Below, piece after piece: positions 33,344 through 46,400 of a stretch of 64,000 bases of DNA. Under the pieces are notes generated by a model. The model saw nothing but the letters and a program-made list of their open reading frames with translations, was not told the DNA's origin and ran no database searches. How positions within the stretch are numbered: position 1 is the stretch's first letter; each line of letters opens with the position of its first letter. Position numbers and translations under genes: made by a program. Source of the stretch: Atkinsonella hypoxylon (taxonomy: Eukaryota; Ascomycota; Sordariomycetes; Hypocreales; Clavicipitaceae); the NCBI GenBank assembly GCA_000729835.1, contig JFHB01000076.1, positions 62,001 through 126,000 on the forward strand, written 5' to 3'.

Positions 33344-33960
33344 AGCCAAATCGTCAGGGGTGAGCGCGAGGAGCGAGCGTTATGCAGGTTTCAACGGCCC
33401 TGGGACTGCTTCCCGCGCTGGTGCAGGTGCATGTATGTACATGCATGCATGCAGTAGAGGAGCGGGAGACACTGGGGTTCAGGGCGTGGCCCCTCCCAAG
33501 CCCACCAACAACCTGCCTGAGCTATTCTTCAGTTACCCTTGTCCTGCACTGCCTGGCCCTGGTCGCCCTGGTCGGCGTTGGGCTGGGTCGGGGCGATGCA
33601 CATCTAAGGTAGGTACACATGTCATTCAGTCAGATTGCCAAGGGCAGCTGCAGTAAGCGTCTGGTCTGGTGCGAACTGCAACATGGGAAGGGGAACTTTC
33701 TTTCAGTCAGTCCGTCATTTTGGCTACAGACTCTGTATCTGTGTCTGCGTCTGTGTCCTGTTCGTGTCCTAATATCAATTGATCCAACATGTTGACATTT
33801 CGACATTGCCCGCCTCATCGCTCCTCCCATCTTTAACCTCCTCGGCCACGACTTGCCGAAAATCGAGCAAAATGCGTTGAGTACTGTTCGCTGGCTTACC
33901 GCGGCTTTCTCGCACACATAGTCCGGAACCGACACCGAGAGTCCTGGCTTGACAAGGCCC

Positions 33961-33990
33961 AAGATGGCCCAAGATGGCCCAAGATGGCCT
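33961..33990. repeat. 12-bp tandem repeat, about 2.5 copies
   Basis: AAGATGGCCC-type units repeat directly three times. Confidence 0.7.
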
Positions 33991-35597
33991 GGCCAGACGC
34001 GGGCCACTCAACAAACCTGCCAGCCTCCAATCCCGACGTGCCATGAAAGCTCTCTGGCCTGGCAGCTTCAATGTTTTGGCTGACGAGGTGGCCGGCCGGG
34101 GTGGGCTCCTGTGCCGTGTCTCTGCTTCCGCTGACTGGCTCTTTTCGGATCTGGAGATCCAGCCGAGCCCGCCCTCTTGTTAAGTCGTCTCGCCGTCTCG
34201 TCACCCTGGCTGCTCGCTTTGTGTCTCGCTGTCTCGCTGTCCTGTCCTGCTCCGCTTTGTTACGGAGTCATTATACATTTGTACTAGGCCAGAGGTGCCC
34301 TCCTCTATCTAGCCTTTCCCTTCAGCCTCACATTAGTTAAGGGCCTGCTGGAGAGTTGCCCGACGGTTGACACGAAAAGGTGGCCAAATGTCTCGTGAGA
34401 GGCCGATTTTACGGATTGGAGCTTCATTCTGCCCTCGCCCCCTCATGGCAGAATAATCAGCTGCGAAAGAACTTCAAATAGCTCTGCCTCGGTGGGATTT
34501 CCGTATCTGAATTAATACCAGGACCCATGCAGCAAGAGTCGCCTTGAGCGTCTCTCACTGTGGTCTATCATAATGGTTGCTGTCGCTGTCAAAGGCGTGA
34601 CGACCTAGAACATTGATAGCTCTGCTGATGAGAGAGCATGTCATGGCTGTGACGGTCATGATGGCGCTTACAGGTTTTTTTTTTTTTTAATGACGCCAAC
34701 GTGATATGTAGGTATTAGACATGTCCTTGTCATCGTAACCGGATAACTGGGTAGTGCATGAGTGCTAAGACATTGCGAATGTTGCCTGACAATAGTATTC
34801 TCTCATTCAATTAGTAATGTATTGTGCAAGCAGTGAAATATTATAATTGTAGATGTGTCGTCTAGTATTGATTTAGCCGTGGCTCATGAATACCTCCTTT
34901 CCTTGAAAGGGAGGAGATGGCGACGTAAAACAACAACACGGTAAGTTGGACCCTTGACTTGACGTGTGTCTCCGCCTTCCTTGCACCGCCCCTACGACCG
35001 TTTGTCTTTTTTTTTTTTTTTAAAAAAAAATTCAAAGGTACTTTAAACGGAGGTTGGTTGTCCATGTGGATCAGAGAAAGTTAGTCGCCATTCGGTTCAA
35101 GTCTTTCTCGGTTGAGCTCCACTTTGAGTGCGGCCAGCTTTCCACAACGTACGGGGTTTGTGCAGATAGGAAGTGGAGAGGGGAAAAAAAAAAAAAAGAA
35201 AGAAAGAAAGAAACCTCCTTCCTTTCTTTGCAGAGATAGCTTACAGGAAAGTCTGACATAGGGAATTATGCGCGTATCGTGTATTCGGACGACGGCAAGC
35301 CATACCACCCTACTCCACTCAGTGAAACGCGGCTAAGCAAAGATGTTTGCGATGCCCAGTTCAATTGTTGAATAGAGCAAGGCACCAGACTCGATATATC
35401 GCGCGTATACCTTATTTGTTCTTTGCTGAAAAATCTCCCTCTGGAACATGGTGGCGAGCATGGGGGTTCAGCACCGTGGTCTAAAGACGCTGCACATGTA
35501 GGCAAAAATGCTTTGCACTCAGCGAGGCAGCGAATTGCAAAGTGCAAGAAGCAATGCTTGTCAAACATCGTCTTGTAGAATGGACCTGGTCTGCTTC

Positions 35598-35638
35598 GTC
35601 TCGCCTCGTCTCGCCTCGTCTCGCCTTGCCTTGCCCTG
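35598..35638. repeat. CGTCTCGCCT decamer repeat
   Basis: Three tandem copies of a 10-bp unit followed by TTGCC pentamers. Confidence 0.8.
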
Positions 35639-35736
35639 CTTTATCACAGTGCATATGCATTTTAATAAGTCTTGCAACCTCCGCGTCTCCTTTTGCTTTG
35701 CTTTATTAGTATGTAGTATGCTTGTGCTCATGCTTG

Positions 35737-35793
35737 TGTTCCCACTCATGCTTTTGTCATGCTTTTGTCATGCTTTTGTCATGCTTTTGCATT
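35737..35793. repeat. CATGCTTTTGT undecamer repeat
   Basis: About four to five tandem copies of an 11-bp unit. Confidence 0.85.
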
Positions 35794-38700
35794 GCTTTTG
35801 GTTTTAGCGTTTTGCTGCTCCCGGGCATTCATCTTCCATCATGGGGCGCAAGTCGTCCGAACATGCTGCGAGGGACGGCGATGCCAAGCTTTTGGTGAGC
35901 ATGACCTCTAATATGCTTCCAGGTGACTGTGGAAGAAGACGAGGCAGCTCGGTCCTTGCCTGATACCTGTGGAGGACGAGTGTTCGCACGAAAGCATGCA
36001 TGACTGGTTCAATTACAGAGCACCTCGCGTGCCACTCATTTAAGCACACAATCTGATGCAGTCTTTGAATCTGCCAATGCCTTCCGACCTTGTTTTTGCT
36101 CATGGCACTCGTGGGGAAGACAAGATGCATCATTTACGTATGTATATCAGTATGACCTTGGATTAATATTCGCGGAATAGCGACCATGATATAGCCTCAA
36201 ATCGACGTATTGGTCGCCACAAACAATGCGGGTAGGGCCAACAGCAAAGCGTGCGTGTGGCTTAACGGCTCCTGCAGCCATGGTATTGCGAACTTTATCA
36301 GGCGTCTGGTCGCACGGAGAAACTATGCACGGCAATAGGCTGCCCATGGTTGTTTGTACCCTTCGACTCCACCTAATCAAGCAACGCCACGAAGCTGAAT
36401 GCTCTCCTGAAAAGAGTCAGAGCAATCAAGGTCATGTGCATTTGAAGGTGGCGCATTGATAGTATGTCGTACAGAAATTATGCGAGGAATCGTTTAGAAA
36501 CCGCCTTACATAATGGCCTAGGCTACAAGCTGCTCAAATATTGCGTCTTCCTGGAGGTCAATCTTATCCTTCAGCACCGCAATTTGTGGCTTCTTTCTCC
36601 CTACTAGTATCGAGTGTGATACGTAGCGAATGATCAAGTGATTGAAGCTGCTTCTAACGGAGTGTTGGAAGAAATTTCTGGTTTGCTCAATCAGCTTTCG
36701 CTTCCGAATCTATCAGGCACGGAGATCTTTAGCGTTGTGATTTCAGGAAGAACACCGGCATATCTCCAATCCAGCTTAGTTAAATGTCGCAGCGCCTATT
36801 CATATGCATGTGTATGCGAGTTACCCGCGGTGCAGCACTTGAGGAAGGGGTGCAAGCTTCATGCACATGTGCAATGCAATTAAGGCGGGGAAGTGCAGTT
36901 ACCAGCTGCATACTCCACGCTGGAGCGAGCCAGATCTCTTCACCAAAGCCGCAGATGATTATGCAAAACAAAATCAATACACGCTGAAGGCCATGAAAAG
37001 TCGCATACAACTTTTCGAAAACTGGTTTCTCTGTGTCTACTTTTCACTGCCCAGCGAAAGCATCTGCCTCTTGCGTCAGCCACTCTGATACCGTATTCAG
37101 CGCAGGTAAAGTATTGTACACTCTTACGTACTCTTAGGACGATCTTGCTCCGTAATTTATATCCATAGGAAAATTTTCTTCGTTCCTGTACTCCGTAATT
37201 AAGTCAATAATGTGTCCTTCGATTGGAGTAGACCCTACCTAGATCAGGGATAGACAAGTGGCTGAGACAGTACGACAGGGATCTTCAGGCCGTCTTCTAC
37301 ACCGCTGGTCTCCATTACTCGATAGCGTTGCATTTGGAAAGAAAAAAAAAAAAAAAAAAGCCCTAGGCCCGCAAATGCGACGGCTCTTCCCGTTTCGATC
37401 GGCGTCGAGAGGCTGAGAAATTATGAAGAGAACGTCGTAGATGAGATGCTTTGCTTCAAGTGCGTCCGGTGCGTCAGGCGCGTCTGATTTAGAATTATGT
37501 ATTTATGTTCGCATGTTGGGCAGCATCTGCAATGTCGAAAAGGTTGGGAGAGCGAAAGGGGAGGGGAATTTGGAGTCTGGTAAACGTGTGAGTCGATTGC
37601 TCAATGCTCCTCACTGGGGGGACCCATCTCGTCGTGGTTCCTTCTTCACAAGCTCGCGGTCTGCGGTCTGCACCTGCACAAGTACGTGGGTACCTAGGTA
37701 TGTATAACAGCTCAACTGACCTGACCTGACCTGAGGGTGCTGTGGCGTAAAGCAGCTCCTATCATTGGTTTATTATATTTCATATGTATTAGGATTCGCA
37801 ATCTCTTCCCACGCAGAGAATCGCCATAGATAAAGAAGATTAAGTAGAATTACTAGGCAGAAAATCATAAATGACTTCAAAGAAAAACCATCCTGAAGTA
37901 GTCGTGCGAGGCTCTCCTAGCAATATAAATAGAAAACAAAAGTTGGAGGAAGTTTTTTATTAAGAATTTTATATACGTATAATAGTTAGAAAAGTATTAT
38001 TATAACGCGCTTGTTACGTGTACGATGAGTGCATAATACTATTGGCTGAAGCAGGATCCACAGCAACCCCGGGTATCCTCTAAAACGAACGACCTCAAGG
38101 TAATCTGCAAACTCCACCCGTACTCTGTCCTCTGGTCTCTCCTTCCTTTATTTTCTCAATCTATTGAACCCATTCTCAAACCTACAGTAAGGCACTTGCA
38201 CATCTGGTTCTGTTCACCTCCAAAGCTTGCAATATGGTGGGACATTGTGGTTACGAGATGGCAGTTTTCTAATCTTTATCTCTTTATCATCATCTTTTCG
38301 AACGGGCTCATCTTATAATACCACCGTTGCTAATCACGCAGCCCAGACATCAGGGCCCATAATGCTGCGGAGCCAAACATAGTAACTAATTGCCCTCCTT
38401 CTCGAAATATGCAATTGATCGAATGTGCCAGACTCAAGATGTGCTCATAATACATTTTCCGTCGAGCAGAGACCCACAAGCCAAAGTGTCTTAAGCTCAG
38501 CGCGTTTCATTGACGAACACATGGCCCGCCACACGGCTAAGCTCAGATGTCGTATTTTTGGCGCGATGTCTTAAACGGCAACCAACTCAGCCCTCCACGA
38601 CGGCCATCTTCGTTGCCAGATTCAATGCATCTTCACCTTCTTCAGGACAGCAGCGAGTATTGCTATAACGTTCATCCCGACCTGCAATATCCAGTTTCGC

Positions 38701-39221
38701 TATGCGATATCGACAGGACCTGCACCAGGGTCCAGGAGCTAGTCTGCTCCGATGGCACCTACACACTTAGATCTTATCACGAAAACATTGTGAGAGTTAG
38801 CTTGGCCAGATTGACATGCGATCCCACTACGGAGTTCTTCTTCGCACGTCTCATTTGCTGGACAGCCCTACTACTCTCGATATATTAGTCACATTTTCAT
38901 CGAACAACCAACCGATACTTAGTTGAGCCCGCGGACAGGCACAGCATAACTCATCAGCAATCTACCCGCCCACCAGCCGATGGCTTTCAAGTCCCTGCAG
39001 GCCGTAATGTGTACAAATGTCTGTCACCCAACCGGGTAGAAAGGGCTTTGAACACTTGCATGAGACGCACAGCGGCTATGTATGTCCAAAACATGGCCAA
39101 TCACGACTCTGAAGAAATAGCCACAATAAGCCAGGGCCCTTGTTCAGCCGTTTCAAAGGGTGCTAGTGGAAATTGAATTATCCAAGGTTGTACAGCTAGC
39201 TACATGTTCATGTGCTTGCTA

Positions 39222-39252
39222 CGGCCTCAACCCTCAACCCTCAACCCTCAAC
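39222..39252. repeat. CCTCAAC heptamer repeat
   Basis: About four tandem copies of a 7-bp unit. It differs from the fungal telomere unit TTAGGG/CCCTAA. Confidence 0.85.
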
Positions 39253-41180
39253 GCCCCAGAAGCGTTCCCGCTCGGCCGGCCAAAGATACTCACGCCCGCT
39301 GTAGCAATCAGAGAGGATCTTGTGGGCTATATCCACTTACAGCCAGAACGATCCTTGCTTGGCCAATACAAGCAGTACCAAACTCGGTGGAGGATGGTGG
39401 TCTGGTTTGACTGCTCGTACATTAGCTTTCCCGTCTTTTTTTATGCCGGATGCGAGGTCATACTTCCGTCCGCTCTCGCAGTATCCAGGGTCGTGAACCA
39501 AGTCCAGATCTCCTCGCTCATAACCGCGCTCTAGTTTCTCAAGCAAAAATCTCCCAGTCAGATTAAAGTACCACGAGCTAGCTAATACGCAACTCCATGA
39601 TGTGAATTCATGACAAAGAATCGCGTACAGGGCCCTTATGAGAACGACAACTCCTGCAGGTTGTCGTTCAGGCTCTCTCACCCGATGAGATACATGCCAG
39701 CATCACGTCCTGGTATCAGTGGAGAGATTCCGGCCAATTTTACGCCCGGGAGGAGGGGGGGGGGCCTGATTACCAAAATGGCCTGACGAGAAGGGACCTA
39801 ATAAAATGCTTGCACCTCTTTGGCTCTTGGGCCTTGGACAACACATCGGCCCCCGACCAGCAGAGCCGTGCTTATCTCCTTGCGGCCTTGCAACTATTAG
39901 TTGGAAGACATTAGTCGCCGATAATTGCCAACCCAATCAAAGCTCACCACGTCTCTGCCACACCACCCCCACGCCGTGGCCAGAACCCATTCCAGGCAAA
40001 TAACGGATGGAGCAATGTTTTCGGATCGCGGACCCAAGCTGATGCTAATGAGAGGCAACATGACCATCATCACGGAGTACCTGGTGCGCAAAGAAGTCCA
40101 GCCGATACAGTCTTCTAGCATCAAAAGGACTCGACTCTTTCGGCGGGCATCTCACACAACTCAACTAGAATCTTTGCGCTAACCAACACAGAACTCAGCT
40201 TCTTCAACATATCAAAAAGAACAAGTTGTGTGCTTACTCGGTCCAAAACGTACAACGGTGCAGTTATTCGGCGCACGGTCATGGTCGATAGGATAGTTAG
40301 AGTGTCCAACAAATCGGAAGAGACAAGGCGATAGAAAACCCGAACCACAGATTAGTTAGTAGAAGCCAGCACACGTATTTGAAATGATGCCGGTCATTGC
40401 CGGTGAATCCACTTTAAGCAATACAAGCAACGAAACCTCTCCACGAACCGGCTCGGCCCTATGAATGTATATGCGTGGAAGACGGACCGCTACACATTGA
40501 AGGCCGAGATGGTTCCTTCCATTGCTCCCATCTGCTCGAGAGCTTGGGAGGAACAGAGGCTACGATACCATCCCGCTTGGCGAGCATTGCGCCTCTTGCG
40601 CCTGCCAAACCATGAATAATCGATTATCTTTCCACATCATGGCGCGGCAACAGAACCAGGGACTACGGGTTGATTGCTGCGGTAAGAGCGTGACACCACA
40701 TCCCGTAACAAACATCTCACTAGTTACTGCACCCGCATACCTTGACCTCCTTAGTTCAAATGTATGTAGTGCTACCTTTGGCCTTTCCACTAGTGAGAGG
40801 CGTGGTTGATTTTGTCTTTGACACCAGACACTAATAGTCAAAAGCAAGTCTTGAAAACGGCTCAGTAATACGGCTGGACTGAGCTGCCGAACGAATCAGT
40901 GGGTTCTTATTGACCACATCCATTTCCACCTTCACGCCAGACAACAAAATCACCAAGCCCTGGCTTCTTTTGTGTTTTGCGAAGCTTGAAATCAAAAGGA
41001 AATATTCGCGGGGAGAAAAAAAAGACATGCCGCTTTGGACCAATTGTTGACCGATATTTTCCATTCTTCTACGGAGTACTTCCCTTGAGATCTTCACAAG
41101 CGGCCATGACGGAAGGGAAACCCCCTCCTCTCCAGTGCGTGGTCAACTAGTTAGTTTCTGGGGGACTTCTGATCACCTTC

Positions 41181-41206
41181 AACACACACACACACACACA
41201 CACACC
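41181..41206. repeat. CA dinucleotide microsatellite
   Basis: About 12-13 tandem CA units. Confidence 0.9.
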
Positions 41207-44200
41207 CCTTCCCCCTGCACCTGGCAGCACGGAGGCTGGTCAGATCTGTCTATCAAGTTTACGTACGTACAGTGTTTTTGTCTCCCTCCAATCAATAAAC
41301 CCTCTCTGGATTGACCCGTGCGACTAAATGGGATCGCCCAGTTCATGTGCAGCAAGAAATTCCGAGTTGGGACAGGGATGGATGCAGCAGGGTCTTGAGC
41401 ACTCACCGACTGAATCTGTTCATCATAGGAAGCGAAGCATCTTGCTAAGGGTCTACAATATGAGGGTTCTGGTCTCTATTTCCTCGAAAGCATTTCGGCA
41501 TGGTTGCATGACTGACCCGAGTTGCCCGCTCCAGATCTGAAAGCGAGCGCTCATGTTGTCGGTGCATTAGCTCTCCCGCCCAACGAGCATAACATCGACC
41601 AGGCCCCCATAGTCAACCCCGCTTTGATGATAGAGCCCATGAGAGCTGAGAAGATCCTGCCGAAGACGCACGCCTATTTGGTCGCTGCAGGGTTGCTTTC
41701 TAATGCATGACGGGTCAGTGCATACGTACCCAGGTATGGAGTATGTACGTATGTATGTATGTATATGCACAATTGTATGCAAGGACAGAGGGCAAATGAA
41801 GAAGGTACGGGAACCTCTCTGTACGTGCCTGCCGATGACTATGCGTAGTATTATTAATTATATGCATTCCAGATTGACTGATGGCTAATAGTAGTACATG
41901 CGTAAAGAGAACTGCCCCGCCAGTTGCCGTCACGGACACAACACAACACTCACGAGCTATAGTACGGAGCAGAGTGAGGCCTATCCATCCGACGATTTCT
42001 ATTTAGCACGCGGCCTTGTCTGGTAAAGGTGCGCTTGGGACAGGGAGGGGAAGAGAGAGAAAACGTTAACACGGGCGACTTGACAAAATGCGGCATTTCT
42101 CATCAAGGCTGAGCACGACGCAATGTTATTCTGAAGCTCCATCTGCTGGCCATGATCGCTTGGGTCATAGGCAACAAGATGAGCTAGTTATCCCACTTGG
42201 ATCATGCAGCTAGTCTACGGACGAAGGATTGGATCCATCAAACGATCATAATTTTTGGCCTGGACATGTCTGCTTCCTCATTCATACCCGCATCCACGAG
42301 ACGGAGAGTTATCGTATACGGACAGCGATAAATAGACGTCAAATGGCTTTACCTACAATCAGTTACTGCAGGTATGATGCGCATGCAGCATCCGTGCAGA
42401 CAGGCTCAGTCGTGAGTCCAGGATGTGGTGGGCTCGCAACAAGACTCGGCCGGGTCATCCTTCTCGACTTCCCTTGCCCTTGTTGGAAGATTAGAAATGG
42501 CAGGACACTGTTTGCGTTATTTGATCAGTTAACGACTCCGAAGCAAGACAATCACAAAAAGCCAGACTGATCCCACAGGTCCATTGGGGGTGCGCAAGTG
42601 GCGCTCATTAGAAGCAGCTTGTTCATGTTCGTGGAGCGGGCTTCTCCCGAACTATTAGTCGCGAAATTTATCGATCCAGTTATTAGGATGCGCGGGCTGG
42701 ATAGTAACAAGGGTTCTGTTAGGGGTTGGGGGGGTTGGGGAGGGGGGCTGGCAGGATAAGCCACGAGAAGGGAGAAGGCGTCCTGTTGGAAGATGCTGCT
42801 GGCTTGGCCGGGAAGCGAGTGACATAGTCCTCCTTGTCTATCTTCGGAACGTGTTGTCTTATCTGTTTGACGTCCGAGGCAGTTGCTTGTGACGGCTGAA
42901 GCGGCGTGTATATAATAAGTAAGTGCTTTTGTTGCCTCTTCGCCGGGGTCTCTGATGGTGGGGAAGGACAAACGGGGCCAGGACCGGGACTTAGCCTGTC
43001 GCACAATTGTGCTGAGCAATGGATCGAGAAGCGTCATAAGAAAGTCATTGCAAATGAGACTTGGCCCTGAGCTCTTGTTATCCCGCGCTCTGAGAAGCAA
43101 ACTGGCTAAAATGGGATTTGTTGAAGGCCGTCACGGCTGCCAATGCCCCTGCTGGAACATGTTTGTCAAGTCTGAGAGCATTTGTGAGCATGGTTGTCAA
43201 GCGAGTTTGGTGGAGAGAAACAAGAAACAAGCAGTGATGGCGACGAATCGTGATAATCAGCCGGGTCAGGCATATTCCGACCGTGGATTTGCGATGATGC
43301 ATGCATGAGACCCAGGGTATACCTCCTCACGAGATTCAAGATCAAGAGGCGGAGAGACTGGACAACGAGTAAGCCATGCTGCACCGAGAACAAGTGTACA
43401 TACCCATGTCATAAAAAGTAGTTCATCAAACATATGCAGACATACTCCGTACTGGCAAGCATGCAGAGTCATGATCCATGCTCCAGGGCTCCAGGAGAGG
43501 ATGGACCGCCCCCAGTCTCGATCAGTGTGTCGGAGTGCGTGAGCGCGCTGCGGATCATGTTTGCAGGGCAGCGCATTGCATGTCGACCAGGCAGAAGGTC
43601 ACCATGGTGGATTTTGCCCTTGCGGCAGCCAGGGGAGCGAATCGAGTCCAGCGCTTCACGAGTCTGGCACTCGCGAACACCACATGTACAATGTGTGCTC
43701 CGTATGTATGGAGTACTGTAGGATTTCTGTGGGTTAAGAACCGGGGGGTGGAGAGAGAGCCCCTGGACAACACGGGGGAGATAGACGGACGACGGGATGG
43801 AGTCATGAGCCTTCTGTCTTGTCGTGGAGGAGTTGACGGGGCGCAAAAGAAGGACATTTGCTCCGTATGTATTATCATGTCATGTCTCCACATGGAAAAA
43901 CAACCCTGGAGAGGTTACACAGGCGAGCCAAGCGCCACAGTGGGTTTTGGGAAACGGCAAGTGCGCTGCGCTGCTGCTGCCGCTGCTGCTGCCGCACGAG
44001 TGGGCAGCATGCGAGCGAGATGGCATGACCCCGTCAAAACGGCAGGACGCACAGTTCGTTCGTTCGAGTCAAACAACGTTTGGACCGACCAGGATCATCA
44101 CACGACCTCTCTTGAATTCGAATTCAGGGAGAAGGCATCAATTGAGTCGCTCGCAAAGCCCCAACGCCATTGACCTCGTGGCGTGGCGGGGACTTGACAG

Positions 44201-44662
44201 GGGAGCCAAAAGGCGAGAATTTTTAAAAAAAAAAAATGAAAAAAACTGTGCGGCCTTTGTACCGGGTAGGCAGCTTGGACGAGAGTTCACGACGTGAAGT
44301 CGACGTCAAAGGGAAACCCCTCTAGGATACAAAATGAACCGAGAGAAAAAAAAACACGATCGACATTATTTTCCCTATTTCTCGAAAATGTATTCAAATA
44401 ACATATGTACCTTGAAAAGTCGTGCTCGAGGTCACCGTCCATTCCCGTCCATTCACGCCCCAACGCCAACCGACTCCACCACCAACGTCCTCTCATCAAA
44501 ACAAGAAAACCACATAGAATTCCATCTTCGCCCTCCAAAATCCAAGGCCCAAGAAACAAACGCCCTAAAACGCGACGAAAAAAAGATAACCACCACAGAA
44601 AAGAAAAGTCCCACCCAAGCCATCAGAGGCAACAAAAAAAAAACCCACCCCAAAAACCACGA

Positions 44663-45550
44663 ATGCAATGCCCACTCCCCAAACCGGCGCAGCCCCTCCA
44701 CGCCTTCTTCGACCCATGGAATTCCTCGTCAACGGGCCATCAGCGCGCGGACCATAGACCGGGAACAGTGTGGCGAGAGTCTAGGAACCGCAGGCTGAAC
44801 GAGCAGTTCAGAGGCGCTCCGGGAGGCGCTCGCGAAGATGCACAGGGCTCGCGGGTACAGAAGAAGCGCAGCGTGCTCGACATGCTGGTCAACCCAGGGC
44901 CGCCCAAGGCCGAGGGGCGCACAGCGACGGACCCTACGACCGAAGGCGTCCCAGCCGCGTCACGAGATACGGACGCGAGGGCCCGGCCCAGCGCGGAAGG
45001 CATCCTCGCCGGAACGGTCATCTACGTCAACGGGAGCACATACCCCCTCATATCAGACCACAGGCTCAAGCGCATCGTTTGCGACAACGGCGGCGTCATG
45101 GCGCTGCACCTTGGGCGGCGCGTCACGCATGTGCTGCTGGGCACGACGCCCGCGGGGTCGCTGGCGGCGGGGAAGAGGGAGAGGGAGATGAGGAGGATGA
45201 GGGGCTGTGGTGTTTACTTTGTGGGCGTCGAGTGGTGAGTAGGATTCTTTCTGTTTCGCTGCTGTGACGTTTACTTTTCCTATTTATCTTTGATATCCTG
45301 CGCTGTGCCGCTTGACTCGGGCCTTCCCCCTGTCCTCTTCCTCCTTACCCTGTTTTTCTTTTTCTTTTTTCTTTTTTCATCATTGCCAATGCACCGATGA
45401 TCTGGCGTTTCCCATCGGGGCATAATGATAATCGCCACTAGGATCCTCGAAAGCCTCAAGGCCGGAAAACGACTCACAGAGGCACGCTTCGCAAACACCA
45501 AGATGGCGAGCAGACAGGCAAACGTGTACAGTACATACCAGGGCCCATAG
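44663..45550 (+). CDS. Single-BRCT-domain protein
   Basis: Two exons, 44663-45234 and 45442-45550, encode 226 residues. The 207-nt intron has donor GTGAGT, a long pyrimidine tract and acceptor ACTAG. It splits the codon of W191, the invariant BRCT tryptophan, and joining restores YFVGVEWILESLKAGKRL, which proves the splice. The BRCT domain spans about residues 113-203: ILAGTVIYVNGSTYPLISDH (Rev1-like strand 1), the GG turn, THVLLGT, then the Trp helix. The N-terminal 110 residues are disordered but begin with FDPWNSSSTGHQRA, a block I associate with fungal members of this group. BRCT domains bind phosphoproteins in DNA repair and checkpoint control. An in-frame ATG at 44405 would add 86 Lys/Arg/Pro-rich residues and is judged less likely. 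Convergent with the acyl-CoA synthetase gene. Confidence 0.85.
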
Positions 45551-46400
45551 GCGGCACCGGGGTTCTGTCTTTCTATCCGGACGGCGTATAAGGGAAGGGG
45601 GGGATTGAAAAAAAAAAAAGAAAAAAAAAAAAGAAAGGAGTAATACGGACAGGCAGACGCCAATTCCTCCAATTTTTTGAGCCCTCATGGGGCCTAGACT
45701 AGACCTCGTTTCTTCACAGAACCCTCCAGACCAAGTTTTTTGTTTAATCAACAGTGGTTTTTATTTTATTTGCTCTTTCCACCGCAAGTTTCCAACGTCC
45801 TCGTAATCATGGTCAAATCAAGACCTCTTGTCCTACCGACCTGTTTCACAGCGCGTCGCACAGCCATGCACGAAACGTGGGCCCCGGGCAACGCTCATGT
45901 GGCTCGGTTTGTACCACGGGCGTGGGCTTTCTTGTGTTCTGTGGGACTTGGAAAGACGGTGAGGAGGCGGGGACTCGAGTGGGATGGAAGGATGACTTGG
46001 GTTTATCAGAATGTTGGTTGCTGGTGGACGGGATATGGCTCACTCTGTCTCTGACATCGGACTTGGTTAACTACAGGTATTGGGCTAATGAGGATCATGT
46101 TTAGTTCCTTGCAGTGGCGTGGATCTGGATAAGACATGTGGCTTTGTAGTTGTATAGGGACGATGTAGATAGTCGCCTGTCGCGCATTATTCTTGAAACC
46201 GCTGAGAAAAGTACGAGAAAGAAGGGTATTACGAGCCTCGATCGTTGGCAGCTAGTCGTCGACAGGAACTAGACAACCACCCAATCTCCAAGATAAATGA
46301 CAATAGTCGCGTATGATGCGTCGTGGCACAGCAATCTCGAAGCGCTCAGGTCCAATAGAAAACCAACAGCGAAAGCACTCTAGAACAGTCGCCGTCACAT
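45551..46400. other. Intergenic, between convergent 3' ends
   Basis: Holds an A-rich tract (45609-45635). No gene is supported. Confidence 0.55.

Larger units (their letters stand above)
32101..44662. other. Long stretch without a supported gene
   Basis: Across 12.5 kb no frame shows a recognisable domain, plausible splice structure or steady codon use. It contains many microsatellites (33255-33343, 35598-35638, 35737-35793, 39222-39252, 41181-41206), several ACTCCGTA motifs, and an AT-rich block (37740-38030). Long frames near 42552-43100 (minus) and 43478-44173 (plus) look random. Non-coding transcripts or decayed repeats cannot be excluded. Confidence 0.45.

Noticed and set aside
39222..39252. 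Possible internal telomere repeat
   Set aside because: The unit is CCTCAAC, not the fungal telomere unit CCCTAA.
42552..43100. Minus-strand open frame of 182 codons
   Set aside because: No domain or plausible start context; looks like chance.
44060..44090. tRNA-like B-box word (GTTCGAGTC)
   Set aside because: Four of five T-stem pairs form, but no acceptor stem, D-arm or anticodon arm fits upstream.
43478..44173. Plus-strand open frame of 231 codons in the gene-poor region
   Set aside because: ATG start but no recognisable domain, an Ala run from a CTG-type repeat, and no splice or codon-use support.
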